From NCBI GenBank assembly GCA_022790955.1, contig JAAVYD010000034.1, forward strand, positions 47,090 to 111,089: a stretch of DNA of 64,000 bases, written 5' to 3'. The notes under the pieces are model-generated. The model was not told where the DNA came from. It ran no database searches and was given only the letters and a program-made list of their open reading frames with translations. The position numbers were made by a program, and so were the translations under genes. This document shows positions 28,101 through 35,942 of this stretch, piece by piece; within the stretch, counting starts at the first letter, position 1; every line of letters starts with the position of its first letter. Source of the stretch: Bacillota bacterium (GTDB taxonomy: Bacteria; Bacillota; Clostridia; Peptostreptococcales; Anaerovoracaceae).

Positions 28101-28643
28101 CCGGAACTCCTCGGTTTTTCCCTTTTTAGCGATGAACTTCTCCATTTTTGCAGCTTTGAGATCTTCACCGTAAAACCCGAGATAATTATAAAACATCTTT
28201 GCAAATACGCGAAGAACCGCTGTTTTGTTCTTATTTATAGAGCCTTCAATATCAATATTAAAAAGAATAGTATCTGTTATGCCCTTTGTAGCATTGTCTA
28301 TAAGCATAAAAGTTGCTGGATCATCTTCAAACTTCCTGCGAAAACGTTCAACTGTCTTTTCACCTTTAACTTCTTTATTTTCGAGCAAATATGACAGCAT
28401 CTTCAAAAAATGGGATTTACCGCTTCCAAAGAATCCTGAAATCCACACGCCGATATCAGCAGTTTTCTCCTGAAAAGAATCTCCATAGTTATTAAAAAAA
28501 GTTATAAAGTGTTTTTTTAACTCTCTGGTGATAACATATTCATTTAATTCCTGCACAATAACATCATTCTCATCCTGATCGACCTTTACAACGCCATTGA
28601 TCTTACGATCGATATCCTCTGTAAACATTTCCTTTATTTTCAT
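25119..28643 (-). CDS. brxC: BREX ATPase BrxC
   Basis: Large P-loop ATPase of type 1 BREX (1174 residues). I use the ATG at 28643, which gives the family start MKIKEMFTEDIDRKINGVVK and has an AGAGGTG site 8 bases upstream; a longer frame to 28829 would overlap brxB by over 170 bases. Walker A is GFFGSGKSH (about residues 70-78), Walker B FMIDEVGQ (about 257-264), then a VVCTGQEA sensor-like stretch near 290. The C-terminal half is helical and charged (coiled-coil-like around 980-1060). It lies 13 bases after brxB and 11 before pglX. Confidence 0.95.
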   Translation of the reverse strand: MKIKEMFTEDIDRKINGVVKVDQDENDVIVQELNEYVITRELKKHFITFFNNYGDSFQEKTADIGVWISGFFGSGKSHFLKMLSYLLENKEVKGEKTVERFRRKFEDDPATFMLIDNATKGITDTILFNIDIEGSINKNKTAVLRVFAKMFYNYLGFYGEDLKAAKMEKFIAKKGKTEEFRHVFEENNGASWLESRDSFAFFEDDIVETLQQVLGMSEEAARNWFNGTETVEMSIAQLVSEIREYIDSKPENFRLLFMIDEVGQYVGGDTDLLINLQSIVEKIGSECNGRVWVVCTGQEAIDEIIKARENEFSRIQARFKTRLSLSSSSADEVIQKRILLKREEAESELEQVYNKNDSVLRNIFTFNNAVQDIKGYKGAEEFVRNFPFVPYQFILMQKVFSEIRKHGNSGKHLSGGERSMLSGFQEAAQKIKNKDEHALAPFYLFYDTVHTFLDSSIRHVIERCERAAADGNGIELQDVNVLKLLYLVRYIDDLKANLDNIVILMADDIGLDKITMREKVSGSLERLMSQNYIGRTGDVYNFLTDEEQDIQRDIYRNTNVDTANIIERIGSIIFGDIYTSKKYRYGKYDFAFDRFVDSMMIGAPTGGMKLSILTIAADDTEKEEIYLMANSAGQAVVVLADIPYYEFLENAMKIRKYINQRNISQLPKSAQDIIKNHQNEAGQFELTATDELRKAIETAEFYVDGEHIEIKSGDAKSKIDQALEYLVEHVYKDLNLITKNAENDADIMEILNGSNNMIPGTEPNRDAAAIVEEYLEMQSLRNLPTSMADVQSRYQAVPYGWREIDIAAVVAQLIYNQRVTIKYGGNTIQPSDVKLPDMLRKKSEIGKTSISKRKVISVNNIREVRDFLRDYFDEMNIPEDEDGLIAYIIEKFSQEQNHYEELLARYEENKYPDKSLVLNAVNAMKDVLSNKKDNMALIEYIIKKEDDFYNIKDGLQNVESFFKNQVALFDSAVKYEKELRNDRDYISKDDEANNALNAIRLITMTEGGDYNYSRIPELNGLITIVKEKHGNMLEEKRLEVLEIVRQCMEAIHTAAEGDSASKNISDKADKYFMQKKEQIEDIKVLALLDGLALPMWQYKDDTLERIETMKKKSGTSSGGKTTASAKKKDIKTIHRQAIFPAKTLETEAEIDDYLEKVRESMKKSLKGYDGIKLS

Positions 28644-28656
28644 AAATCTGCACCTC

Positions 28657-29214
28657 TTATATAATATTAAATGCTCGATAATACGCATTAGGTTTAAGTT
28701 TATCAAATAATTTAACGCATCTTCCATCAAAAGTCCCTGGATACATAACAAGTATAGGAACATCTGAAAAATACGGCTGCATGGCATCGAGCAAAGAATG
28801 GACTCGAATAAAAGGAAATGCTTCTCCAACGCCTGTTATCAAAATTACATCCCCGGATTTATGCGGCTCATATTGCATTTTTTCTACAAAAGCAATATTA
28901 TTTGCTATACGCATCATTTGATTCAAAATAAATTGTTTTCCCTTTTTTTCTTCCTGAACAGGTATTTTATCAATTATACGTTTATCTTCACAGATAGAAA
29001 TAAAAACCTTGTAAAGATTATATTCTATAAGGTTGCATGACAAACTTTGATCAGTAATCAGATTATCCGTAAAACAGCGTATCATCATTTCATCTTTCGG
29101 ATCATAACAAAAAATACGGATATTTACCTCATTAGACAATCCTCTGCCTTCAAGAAATTCTTTGCTTTGTATTAAATTACGCAGCGAATCAAGGCGCTCA
29201 TTAATCTTTTTCAT
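28657..29214 (-). CDS. brxB: BREX protein BrxB (DUF1788)
   Basis: 185-residue DUF1788 protein, a conserved small component of type 1 BREX of unknown biochemical role. The sequence has the family features: N-terminal helix MKKINERLDSLRNLIQSKEF, CYDPKDEM near 35, a GDVILITGVGEAFPFIRVH segment near 120-138 and a YFSDVPILVMYPGTFDG end. It starts 9 bases after brxA and is followed at 13 bases by brxC. Confidence 0.92.
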   Translation of the reverse strand: MKKINERLDSLRNLIQSKEFLEGRGLSNEVNIRIFCYDPKDEMMIRCFTDNLITDQSLSCNLIEYNLYKVFISICEDKRIIDKIPVQEEKKGKQFILNQMMRIANNIAFVEKMQYEPHKSGDVILITGVGEAFPFIRVHSLLDAMQPYFSDVPILVMYPGTFDGRCVKLFDKLKPNAYYRAFNII

Positions 29215-29223
29215 TTTTTATCC

Positions 29224-29853
29224 TCACATTAGACAATTAAATGCAGGAAGCGCAATTTCCTTTCCTGCGCTGCGAATAGAATTTTCAAGTACCGGATTAA
29301 TCAATACCGGATTTAAGTGATCTGCATTTACTCCATCCAGGTATTCATTATCTATAAGTATTCTTGTTAAAACTTGTCGTATCTTCGTAATTGTCGAATC
29401 ACTCCATGAAGCTACCCAACTATCTTGTTCCTGAAGTCGTATAAAAAATATATTTAAATCCATTTTACTGTATGAATTATCAAATTTCTTATATTTATCC
29501 CCTATAACCGTCAGCATAAAATCCCATACCAGCCGATATTGTCTCATCATCGCATATAAACATATCTGTTTCGCGACATTATTTGGCTGTACTGCAATAG
29601 CATCAATAAGCGTATCATCTTCCATTGCTTCCAGCCTTTTTATGCATGTGATCGCCATTCTCTTTAACGATTTTTCTGTTGGATACTGAAAAAGATTTTC
29701 AGAAGTAATTTTATTTATAACCGAATCTTTATCTAAGTCCTCATTTAATAATTTTGCGGTAATTCGCATTTCATGAAATAAAAACTGCTCTCTTGTAATG
29801 ACTGCACTATAAGGACTATGCTCTTTTAACACTTTATCCATTGCTTTCGGCAT
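29224..29853 (-). CDS. brxA: BREX protein BrxA (DUF1819)
   Basis: 209-residue DUF1819 (BrxA) protein, first gene of the operon, as in canonical type 1 BREX. Structural work on homologues describes a small helical DNA-binding protein resembling NusB folds. Visible family features include the start YSAVITREQFLFHEMRITAKLL near residue 16 and LNPVLINPVLENSIRSAG near the C-terminus. The ATG is preceded by CGGAGGAT at 7 bases and by a sigma-A-like promoter about 100 bases upstream. Confidence 0.92.
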   Translation of the reverse strand: MPKAMDKVLKEHSPYSAVITREQFLFHEMRITAKLLNEDLDKDSVINKITSENLFQYPTEKSLKRMAITCIKRLEAMEDDTLIDAIAVQPNNVAKQICLYAMMRQYRLVWDFMLTVIGDKYKKFDNSYSKMDLNIFFIRLQEQDSWVASWSDSTITKIRQVLTRILIDNEYLDGVNADHLNPVLINPVLENSIRSAGKEIALPAFNCLM

Positions 29854-29887
29854 TATAATCCTCCGAATTAAATATTAATTATTGGTT

Positions 29888-29910
29888 AATAATAGTATTA
29901 TGCTATTATT
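29888..29910. promoter_or_regulatory. palindrome in the BREX leader, possible operator
   Basis: AATAATAG and its exact complement CTATTATT flank a 7-base centre, between the predicted start site (about 29945) and the brxA ATG. It could be an operator for a repressor, for instance the HTH protein encoded within the operon, or an RNA hairpin. AT-only composition lowers confidence. Confidence 0.4.
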
Positions 29911-29951
29911 TATGGTATCAATTTTTATGATTTTTATAATACTCCGATTTT

Positions 29952-29980
29952 ATAATATCATCATACAATAATTTTCTCAA
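29952..29980 (-). promoter_or_regulatory. BREX operon promoter
   Basis: TTGAGA (29980-29975), 17-bp spacer and TATTAT (29957-29952) on the minus strand, giving a leader of about 90 nt before brxA. Together with the terminator at 30001-30046 it makes BREX an independently expressed unit. Confidence 0.65.
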
Positions 29981-30000
29981 CCGAATTAAATTTATTACAA

Positions 30001-30046
30001 TTTAAAAAGCTCCCTCATCACCACTGAATAATGACATAGGAGCTTT
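30001..30046 (-). terminator. intrinsic terminator between rseP and BREX
   Basis: AAAGCTCC/GGAGCTTT arms (30039-30046 and 30006-30013) with a 25-base loop that can form a small inner stem; on the minus strand the hairpin runs into TTTTTAAA. It lies about 190 bases after the rseP stop and just before the BREX promoter. The remaining 30047-30232 is AT-rich and holds only a short open stretch in frame with rseP. Confidence 0.65.
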
Positions 30047-30232
30047 AAAGTTAATTTACACTTTTTCATTGAAAATTATATCGGTCAATTTGGTATTTAA
30101 AATCAATGCAATTTATAATCATTCAATTATATTGCCTATTACCTATCCACGATTTTTATTAACACCTTTAAGTTCTGCCGCTTTATCAATAAACTCTGGA
30201 ATATTTCCATGCTTTACCCAGATTATTTCCCC

Positions 30233-31264
30233 TCACAATATAAAAGTATTAATATCCTTCATAGTAATCGCGATCATCAGCGCAAAAAGCAGCATAATTC
30301 CGATAAAATGTATTTTATTCTCAAGTTCATCTGTTATCATCTTGCCCGTTATGCGCCGTATAATTATAAACAGCAGCCTGCCGCCGTCAAGGGCAGGAAA
30401 CGGCAGAATATTCACAAGACCCAGATTAAGACTGAGCAAAGCCATCAGATATATAAGATTGAACATTCCCTTTTGAGCCGTTTTATCGACCACGTCTACT
30501 ATTCCCACAGGTCCGACCAGATCGTCAGCAGATCCTTTTCCTGTAAACAGATCGCCCAAGACGCTGAGCATTTCTTTTTCCATATAAAACGAACTCTTAA
30601 TACCAAGCCAAAGTCCTTTGATAGGATTGTGATTCACGTCAAATGTAATACCGATACGCTTCTGACCTTCATCAAGATCGGCAAAACTGATCTCTGAAAC
30701 AGCCGTTTCAGCAAACCCTGATTCTTTAGTCAGATAACTGACCGCAACCGAATCCTTACCGCCCGCAGCCTCCGCCAAAGCCTTTACAGCCTCGCTGCCT
30801 TCGCCGATGCCGACGCCGTCCACCTCCGTTATCCTGTCGCCTGCGCGAAGACCCGCCTCATAAGCCGGCGAATTTTGCTCTACCTTCGCAAGATCTGCGC
30901 TCACGGAAGTACCCATATAAGTTATTATCCCCGCAAGGATTATAACTGCCAGCAGAAAATTCATAACAGGTCCAGCCGCTATTATAAACGCCTTAGCAAG
31001 CGCGCTTTTCTTTTCAAAAGACCGCTCGTCGTCAGATGCTTCGCTTTCTCCTTCCATAGCTACAAAACCGCCTATCGGAAAAGCTCTCACGGAATAAACT
31101 GTTTCTCCTTTCTGCTTCCTGAAAATCTGCGGTCCCATTCCCACGGAAAACTCGTTTACTTTTACTTTCATTGCCTTAGCGGCGAGAAAATGTCCGCCTT
31201 CATGAACGATCACCAATACGGCAAATATCGCGATGGCCCACAATATTCCTATAATGATACTCAT
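30233..31264 (-). CDS. rseP: site-2 zinc metalloprotease RseP/RasP
   Basis: Intramembrane M50 protease that cleaves anti-sigma factors and remnant signal peptides. I choose the ATG at 31264 (343 residues), preceded by AGGAGG at 7 bases; earlier starts lie before this site. HEGGH at residues 21-25 lies in the first transmembrane helix, the PDZ domain spans about 115-190, and the LDG-type second metal motif is NILPFPALDGGRLL near 296-309, followed by the last membrane helices. It is downstream of dxr. The normal next gene, ispG, is displaced by the BREX island. Confidence 0.95.
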   Translation of the reverse strand: MSIIIGILWAIAIFAVLVIVHEGGHFLAAKAMKVKVNEFSVGMGPQIFRKQKGETVYSVRAFPIGGFVAMEGESEASDDERSFEKKSALAKAFIIAAGPVMNFLLAVIILAGIITYMGTSVSADLAKVEQNSPAYEAGLRAGDRITEVDGVGIGEGSEAVKALAEAAGGKDSVAVSYLTKESGFAETAVSEISFADLDEGQKRIGITFDVNHNPIKGLWLGIKSSFYMEKEMLSVLGDLFTGKGSADDLVGPVGIVDVVDKTAQKGMFNLIYLMALLSLNLGLVNILPFPALDGGRLLFIIIRRITGKMITDELENKIHFIGIMLLFALMIAITMKDINTFIL

Positions 31265-31363
31265 AATCATTCCTCCTAAATAAATTTCGTCGTTTTTATT
31301 CAACTCCCGCGCAGCAAAACTATACTATTTCATAACAAATACAATTATCTGATCTGCGCAGAT

Positions 31364-32518
31364 TCACTTTTCGCGCCTGCGCAGAATTTCCCCAGTAATT
31401 TTCCTCGTTTCATTATCTATGCGCAGGACTTCCTGAAGATCGGCTTTTTCAGACGATTTATGCAGTTCTATAATCTCTGCAAGAGTTTCCTGTATCGCTG
31501 TAAACCTTATTTTCCCGGCTAAAAAAGCTGCCACGCAAACCTCGTTCGCCGCATTAAGCGCCGTGCAGTAAGTGCCTCCCGCTTTAAGAACGTCATATGC
31601 TAACTTCAAACATTTAAATGTATCCATATTCGGCTTTTCAAATGTAAGACTTCCTACCGCAGCGAGATCCAACCGTTCCATATCGTTTTTCAATCGCTTT
31701 GGGTAACTTAAAGCAAGACTTATCGGTATTTTCATATCCGGAAGACCAAGCTGCGCCATAACAGCGTGATCCTCGTATTCCACAAGAGAATGGATTATGC
31801 TTTCAGGATGCACTACCACATCTATACGACTCTCCGGAATATCGAAAAGCCAGCGCGCCTCTATCACCTCAAAGCCTTTATTCATCATGGTAGCGGAATC
31901 TATCGTGATCTTATTTCCCATATTCCAGTTCGGATGGTCGAGAGCCTGCTCTACTGTGACCTCTGCAAGCTCGTCAAAAGACTTCCCGCGAAACGGACCA
32001 CCGGAAGCCGTGAGGATTATCCTCGACACCTGAGCGCGGTCGTATCCCTGCAGGCACTGAAACACAGCGCTGTGTTCGCTGTCGATAGGAAGTATATTAA
32101 TGCCCTTTTCCGCAGCCTTATCCATTATTATGGAACCTCCCGCCACCAGAGTTTCCTTATTTGCAAGAGCAACCGTCTTACCTTTTTCCAGAGCATGATA
32201 TGTAGGACTCAGCCCCACCATACCGACCAAAGCGTTTACTACCATGTCGCAATCCGCTTCACAAACCGCTGAAACGAGCCCGGATTCGCCGCTGAAAAAC
32301 GTTACATTCGGAAAAACCCCGGCTAATTTTTGCGCTTCAGCTTCATCCGATACAGCGGCAAACTTCGGCTTAAATTCCCGAATCTGCTCCGCTAAAAGCG
32401 CCGTATTTTTACCGCATGAAAGCGCTTCCACCCTGTACAGTCCGGGATTTTCCCGCACTATATCTAAAGTCTGAGTTCCAATCGACCCCGTTGAGCCAAG
32501 AATCGAAATACTTTTCAT
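31364..32518 (-). CDS. dxr: 1-deoxy-D-xylulose 5-phosphate reductoisomerase
   Basis: First committed enzyme of the MEP isoprenoid pathway, NADPH- and metal-dependent. The 384-residue protein starts with the NADPH-binding ISILGSTGSIGTQTLDIV and carries ALANKETLVAGG near 120-131, the metal-ligand stretch LPIDSEHSAVFQCLQG (about 147-162), ILTASGGPFR (173-182) and NWNMGNKITIDSATMMNKG. Complete. It has its own promoter upstream and precedes rseP by about 100 bases. Confidence 0.97.
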   Translation of the reverse strand: MKSISILGSTGSIGTQTLDIVRENPGLYRVEALSCGKNTALLAEQIREFKPKFAAVSDEAEAQKLAGVFPNVTFFSGESGLVSAVCEADCDMVVNALVGMVGLSPTYHALEKGKTVALANKETLVAGGSIIMDKAAEKGINILPIDSEHSAVFQCLQGYDRAQVSRIILTASGGPFRGKSFDELAEVTVEQALDHPNWNMGNKITIDSATMMNKGFEVIEARWLFDIPESRIDVVVHPESIIHSLVEYEDHAVMAQLGLPDMKIPISLALSYPKRLKNDMERLDLAAVGSLTFEKPNMDTFKCLKLAYDVLKAGGTYCTALNAANEVCVAAFLAGKIRFTAIQETLAEIIELHKSSEKADLQEVLRIDNETRKITGEILRRREK

Positions 32519-32587
32519 ATAATCTCTCCGATCAGTGTTAAAAATTTAATATATACACTGCAAAATATATAAAATTCTTCAATAAAA

Positions 32588-32616
32588 ATTATAAATACAA
32601 TTTAAAAACAAGACAA
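32588..32616 (-). promoter_or_regulatory. promoter of dxr-rseP
   Basis: TTGTCT (32616-32611), 17-bp spacer and perfect TATAAT (32593-32588) on the minus strand, about 70 bases upstream of dxr, in the gap after cdsA. Confidence 0.6.
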
Positions 32617-32622
32617 AATCTA

Positions 32623-32649
32623 CGATCTGCATTTCTTTATGCAGCGATC
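32623..32649 (-). terminator. hairpin after cdsA, possible weak terminator/attenuator
   Basis: CTGCAT/ATGCAG stem with a 6-base loop, flanked by pairing CGAT/ATCG segments with a 2-base bulge; on the minus strand it is followed within a few bases by the T-rich GATTTTGTCTTGTTTTT. The T-rich stretch overlaps the -35 of the dxr promoter. Confidence 0.4.
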
Positions 32650-32662
32650 GATATTAATGCCA

Positions 32663-33523
32663 TCAGGCGTTAACGTTAATAAAATATATAACGTACATCG
32701 CTTTTAAACTATAATAAACCATCGGCGCAGTAAACAGCACGCTGTCGAATCTGTCGAGAACGCCTCCGTGACCCGGAATCAGATTTCCGTAATCTTTGAT
32801 TCCCATTTTTCTTTTAAATATAGACGCGGTGAGATCCCCGATCTGGGAAATAATACCGCCCAGGACTCCGATAACCATAAACCACACTACAAGAGAACGT
32901 TCTTCAACAAAGAAATAAGCGAAAAGCCAGGTAAACGCTACGCTGCCCAAAATACCGCATATGGAGCCTTCGATAGTTTTCTTCGGGCTTATCACCGGGC
33001 ACAGTTTATGTTTTCCCAGGAAATAGCCGCCGAAATAAGCGAAAATATCCGTACAGAACGCGGTTATCAATATTAACCACACCGGCGATACGTGTCTGCT
33101 GCACACGAACCAAAATTCATTTTCTGTAAGCACTGCGTGATACGAGAAAAAACCTATATACAAAATCCCCGTAATAGTCGCCATGGCGTCTTCCAGCTTT
33201 CTTTCTTCTATTTTAAAAAGATAGATAAGACACATTATTATGGTAATGACAAACCACGGAAGCAGCAGCTCGTTTCCTGTAAAACCTCTTTCCGCTGCAT
33301 CCGCGGCATACTTTCCACCTATATAACCTGCATAAAGCAGGATTATCGACACAACCGCTATCGGGTACGACGGATTCACATTCATATGCTTAAAGCCGTT
33401 AAAAAATTCCCTTATGCCCATAACGGCGATAATAAAGCATGCAGCAGTAATGCACTGTCCTCCTATTAAAACCAGTATAAGCAGCGGAGCCATTATAAGC
33501 CCCGACAGAATTCTCGTTTTCAT
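32663..33523 (-). CDS. cdsA: phosphatidate cytidylyltransferase
   Basis: CDP-diacylglycerol synthase, an integral membrane enzyme of phospholipid synthesis. The 286-residue protein has about eight hydrophobic helices and the family signature near the C-terminus (SQIGDLTASIFKRKMGIKDYGNLIPGHGGVLDRFDS; key Asp, Lys and GHGG..DR residues present, about 228-262). It starts 2 bases after uppS, the usual frr-uppS-cdsA-dxr order. Confidence 0.95.
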   Translation of the reverse strand: MKTRILSGLIMAPLLILVLIGGQCITAACFIIAVMGIREFFNGFKHMNVNPSYPIAVVSIILLYAGYIGGKYAADAAERGFTGNELLLPWFVITIIMCLIYLFKIEERKLEDAMATITGILYIGFFSYHAVLTENEFWFVCSRHVSPVWLILITAFCTDIFAYFGGYFLGKHKLCPVISPKKTIEGSICGILGSVAFTWLFAYFFVEERSLVVWFMVIGVLGGIISQIGDLTASIFKRKMGIKDYGNLIPGHGGVLDRFDSVLFTAPMVYYSLKAMYVIYFINVNA

Positions 33524-33525
33524 AA

Positions 33526-34263
33526 CTATACTCCTCCGTAACGCCTGTGACGTCCGTAAAATTCATCTATGCACTTTGCAAGCTCCTCAGGCGAAAAATC
33601 CGGCCAGAATATATCTGTAAATATAAACTCGCTGTAAGCGCACTGCCACAGCAGGAAATTGCTCAGACGCATCTCGCCTCCCGTGCGTATTATTATATCG
33701 GGATCGGGAACGCCGCCCGTACTCATATATTTTCCGAATTCTTCTTCGGTTATATCATCGAGAGAACCGCCGGATCCTGTTTTTTCATTATATAATTTCT
33801 TTGCCGCCTCCACTATTTCGCTTCTGCCGCCGTAATTAAGAGCTATATTAAATGTCAGCCCCGTATTTTCTTCGGTGGTTTTCAGCGCGTGATTCATAGC
33901 TTTCTGAGCGTCTGACGGTATTCTGCTCAAATCGCCTATTACATTTATACGAACGTTTTCTTCGGTTAATTCTTTAAGTTCCTTATGTATATAAAGAACC
34001 ATAATTTTAAAAATGCCGCTTACTTCCTCGAAAGACCGTTTCCAGTTTTCCGTTGAAAAAGCGTATACTGTCAGATACTTTACGCCCATATCGGAACACG
34101 CGCGTACGATTTCCTTGAGAGCCTTCATTCCGGAATTATGACCCGCTATGCGCGGCATTCCTCTTTTCTGCGCCCATCTGCCGTTTCCATCCATAATTAT
34201 AGCGATATGCTGCGGAACCTGACGGTTCTCCTCTGCTCCGTTATTTTTAGACGTCAAACTCAT
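33526..34263 (-). CDS. uppS: undecaprenyl diphosphate synthase
   Basis: cis-Prenyltransferase making the C55 lipid carrier for peptidoglycan and teichoic acids, so it draws on the isoprenoid genes around it. The 245-residue product has all family motifs: IAIIMDGNGRWAQKRG (about 21-36; catalytic Asp in MDGNGRW), YLTVYAFSTENWKR (about 63-76), LNYGGRSEIVEA, PDPDIIIRTGGEMRLSNFLLWQCAYSEF and TDIFWPDF. Complete. Confidence 0.97.
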   Translation of the reverse strand: MSLTSKNNGAEENRQVPQHIAIIMDGNGRWAQKRGMPRIAGHNSGMKALKEIVRACSDMGVKYLTVYAFSTENWKRSFEEVSGIFKIMVLYIHKELKELTEENVRINVIGDLSRIPSDAQKAMNHALKTTEENTGLTFNIALNYGGRSEIVEAAKKLYNEKTGSGGSLDDITEEEFGKYMSTGGVPDPDIIIRTGGEMRLSNFLLWQCAYSEFIFTDIFWPDFSPEELAKCIDEFYGRHRRYGGV

Positions 34264-34288
34264 TATATTTCTCCTAATCCTCTAATCC

Positions 34289-34489
34289 CTAAGGCTCGTA
34301 AACTTCGCACAAAGACAGCCTTACTGAGTTTTCTCCTGTCCTGACCTGCCTTATAATTCTAAGCGTTCCCGGCTCCGCTGCGGGCTTTACCGGTTTTAAA
34401 ATTTCCGTATCATACGACACGCCTGCTGCCTCAAATAATTTTGCAGCAGCAGGCATCTTCATCCCGATCATATCCGGTATATTATGCAA
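34289..34489 (-). CDS. small PASTA-like protein between frr and uppS
   Basis: 66 residues starting at a TTG codon. The sequence IPDMIGMKMPAAAKLFEAAGV looks like the start of a PASTA domain (IPDv.G....A...L..aGv), followed by beta-strand-like stretches, so it could be a free-standing single PASTA module. A GGAGG site lying within the last codons of frr is 7 bases before the TTG, and the start is 2 bases after the frr stop, so translational coupling is likely. There is no signal peptide or membrane helix. Role unknown. The alternative is chance coding, but spacing and fold argue against it. Confidence 0.6.
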   Translation of the reverse strand: MHNIPDMIGMKMPAAAKLFEAAGVSYDTEILKPVKPAAEPGTLRIIRQVRTGENSVRLSLCEVYEP

Positions 34490-34491
34490 AA

Positions 34492-35046
34492 CTATACCTC
34501 CAGGATTTCTTTATCCTTATTGGCTATGATCTCGTCTATTCTCTTAATTATATCGTCCGTTGTTTTCTGTATTCTGTCCAGACCCTTTTTCAGATCGTCC
34601 TCTGTTATATCGCCGTCTTTTTCCATCTTCTTTGCGGCGTCGTTAGCGTCCCTTCTGAGATTTCTCACTGCTACTTTAGCGTCTTCGCTCATTTTTTTTG
34701 TAGTTTTTGTAAGCTCTTTTCTTCTTTCTTCCGTAAGCTGAGGAATCGAAAGCCTTATAACCTTGCCGTCGTTTGAAGGATTCAGACCCAAATTAGCTTC
34801 GTTTATAGCCTTTTCCACAGCAGAAATGCAGGTAACGTCGAATGGAGATATCATAAGCGTTCTCGGATCCGGCACTGATATATTTGCAAGGCTCTTGAGA
34901 GGCGTCATAGTGCCGTAATAATCGGCTGAAACCTTGTCTAATATAGCAGGATTAGCCCTTCCCGCCCTTACAGTATTCAGATCTTCTCTTAAAAGCGCTA
35001 TGGTTTTATCTGCTTTGTCGTTAAAATTTTTAATTAAATCGTTCAT
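34492..35046 (-). CDS. frr: ribosome recycling factor
   Basis: RRF splits terminated ribosomes together with EF-G. The 184-residue protein has the full family length with RAGRANPAILDKVSADYYGTMTPL (about 28-51), ISVPDPRTLMISPFD near 56-70 and the long three-helix bundle C-terminus. It lies about 120 bases after pyrH, the invariant pyrH-frr order. Confidence 0.97.
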   Translation of the reverse strand: MNDLIKNFNDKADKTIALLREDLNTVRAGRANPAILDKVSADYYGTMTPLKSLANISVPDPRTLMISPFDVTCISAVEKAINEANLGLNPSNDGKVIRLSIPQLTEERRKELTKTTKKMSEDAKVAVRNLRRDANDAAKKMEKDGDITEDDLKKGLDRIQKTTDDIIKRIDEIIANKDKEILEV

Positions 35047-35169
35047 ATTTTCCTCCTAAGTATGTTTTCTGAAGATCGGCGGCCGTCGTTTCCGACTGCG
35101 CTTATTTGATATTTCCCGTTCCTGATCCGGTAAAATTTCTGCCGAACCGCTCCGGTTATTTAAGAAATA

Positions 35170-35874
35170 TTAAGATATAAACGTGCCTATTTTTTCTCCG
35201 CACACGGCTTTTATAACATTATCCGGCTCGTGCAAACCGAACACATGTATCATGATGTTGTTATCCCTGCATATTGAAGCAGCAGTAGAATCCATTACTT
35301 TAAGATTCTTTTCCAAAATTTCCTGATGAGTGAGTACTTCATATTTCTTTGCGTTCGGATTAATCTCCGGATCGCTGTCATATACAGCATCGACCTTTTT
35401 TGCAAGAAGTATTACATCCGCTTCGATCTCAGCCGCTCTTAAAGCTGCCGTAGTATCCGTAGAAAAGAACGGATTTCCTATTCCTCCGCCAAATATTACT
35501 ACGATATTTTTTCTCAGATGAGAAATAGCCTTTCTTCTTATATAAGGCTCCGCGATTTCTCTCATTTCTATGGCAGTCTGCACCCTTGTAGGAATCCCTA
35601 TAGCTTCAAATGAAGTCTGAAGAGCAAGAGAATTTATAACAGTGGCAAGCATACCCATATGATCCGAAGTCGTCCTGTCCATATTTTTGCTTGTCCTGCC
35701 TCTCCAGAAATTTCCTCCTCCTACTACTACCGCTACCTGAACGCCCGTATCGCAGATCTTTTTTACCTGCTGAGCCACCATATTAAGCATATCCTCATCA
35801 AGACCCTGCTTTTTTTCTCCGGCAAGAGCCTCCCCGCTGATCTTAAGAATCACTCGCTTATATTTAGGTTCCAT
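35170..35874 (-). CDS. pyrH: UMP kinase
   Basis: Bacterial hexameric uridylate kinase of the amino acid kinase fold, making UDP from UMP. 234 residues with [14 protein letters not shown] at the start, [13 protein letters not shown] near 44-56, and [32 protein letters not shown] near 118-150. Start has an AGAGG site. In most Firmicutes rpsB and tsf are directly upstream; here pyrH is the first gene and the upstream region holds structured repeats. A weak promoter candidate (TTTACG-17-TAAACT) lies about 25-55 bases upstream. Confidence 0.96.
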   Translation of the reverse strand: MEPKYKRVILKISGEALAGEKKQGLDEDMLNMVAQQVKKICDTGVQVAVVVGGGNFWRGRTSKNMDRTTSDHMGMLATVINSLALQTSFEAIGIPTRVQTAIEMREIAEPYIRRKAISHLRKNIVVIFGGGIGNPFFSTDTTAALRAAEIEADVILLAKKVDAVYDSDPEINPNAKKYEVLTHQEILEKNLKVMDSTAASICRDNNIMIHVFGLHEPDNVIKAVCGEKIGTFIS

Positions 35875-35942
35875 AATTACCTCTCAATAATCGTTCAATA
35901 AAGTTTACGCTAATAACAGCCGATCGTAAAATGTCTGCTTTC

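Noticed and set aside
28644..28829. Longer N-terminus of brxC
   Set aside because: Would overlap brxB by more than 170 bases; the internal ATG at 28643 has a good ribosome site and the family N-terminus.
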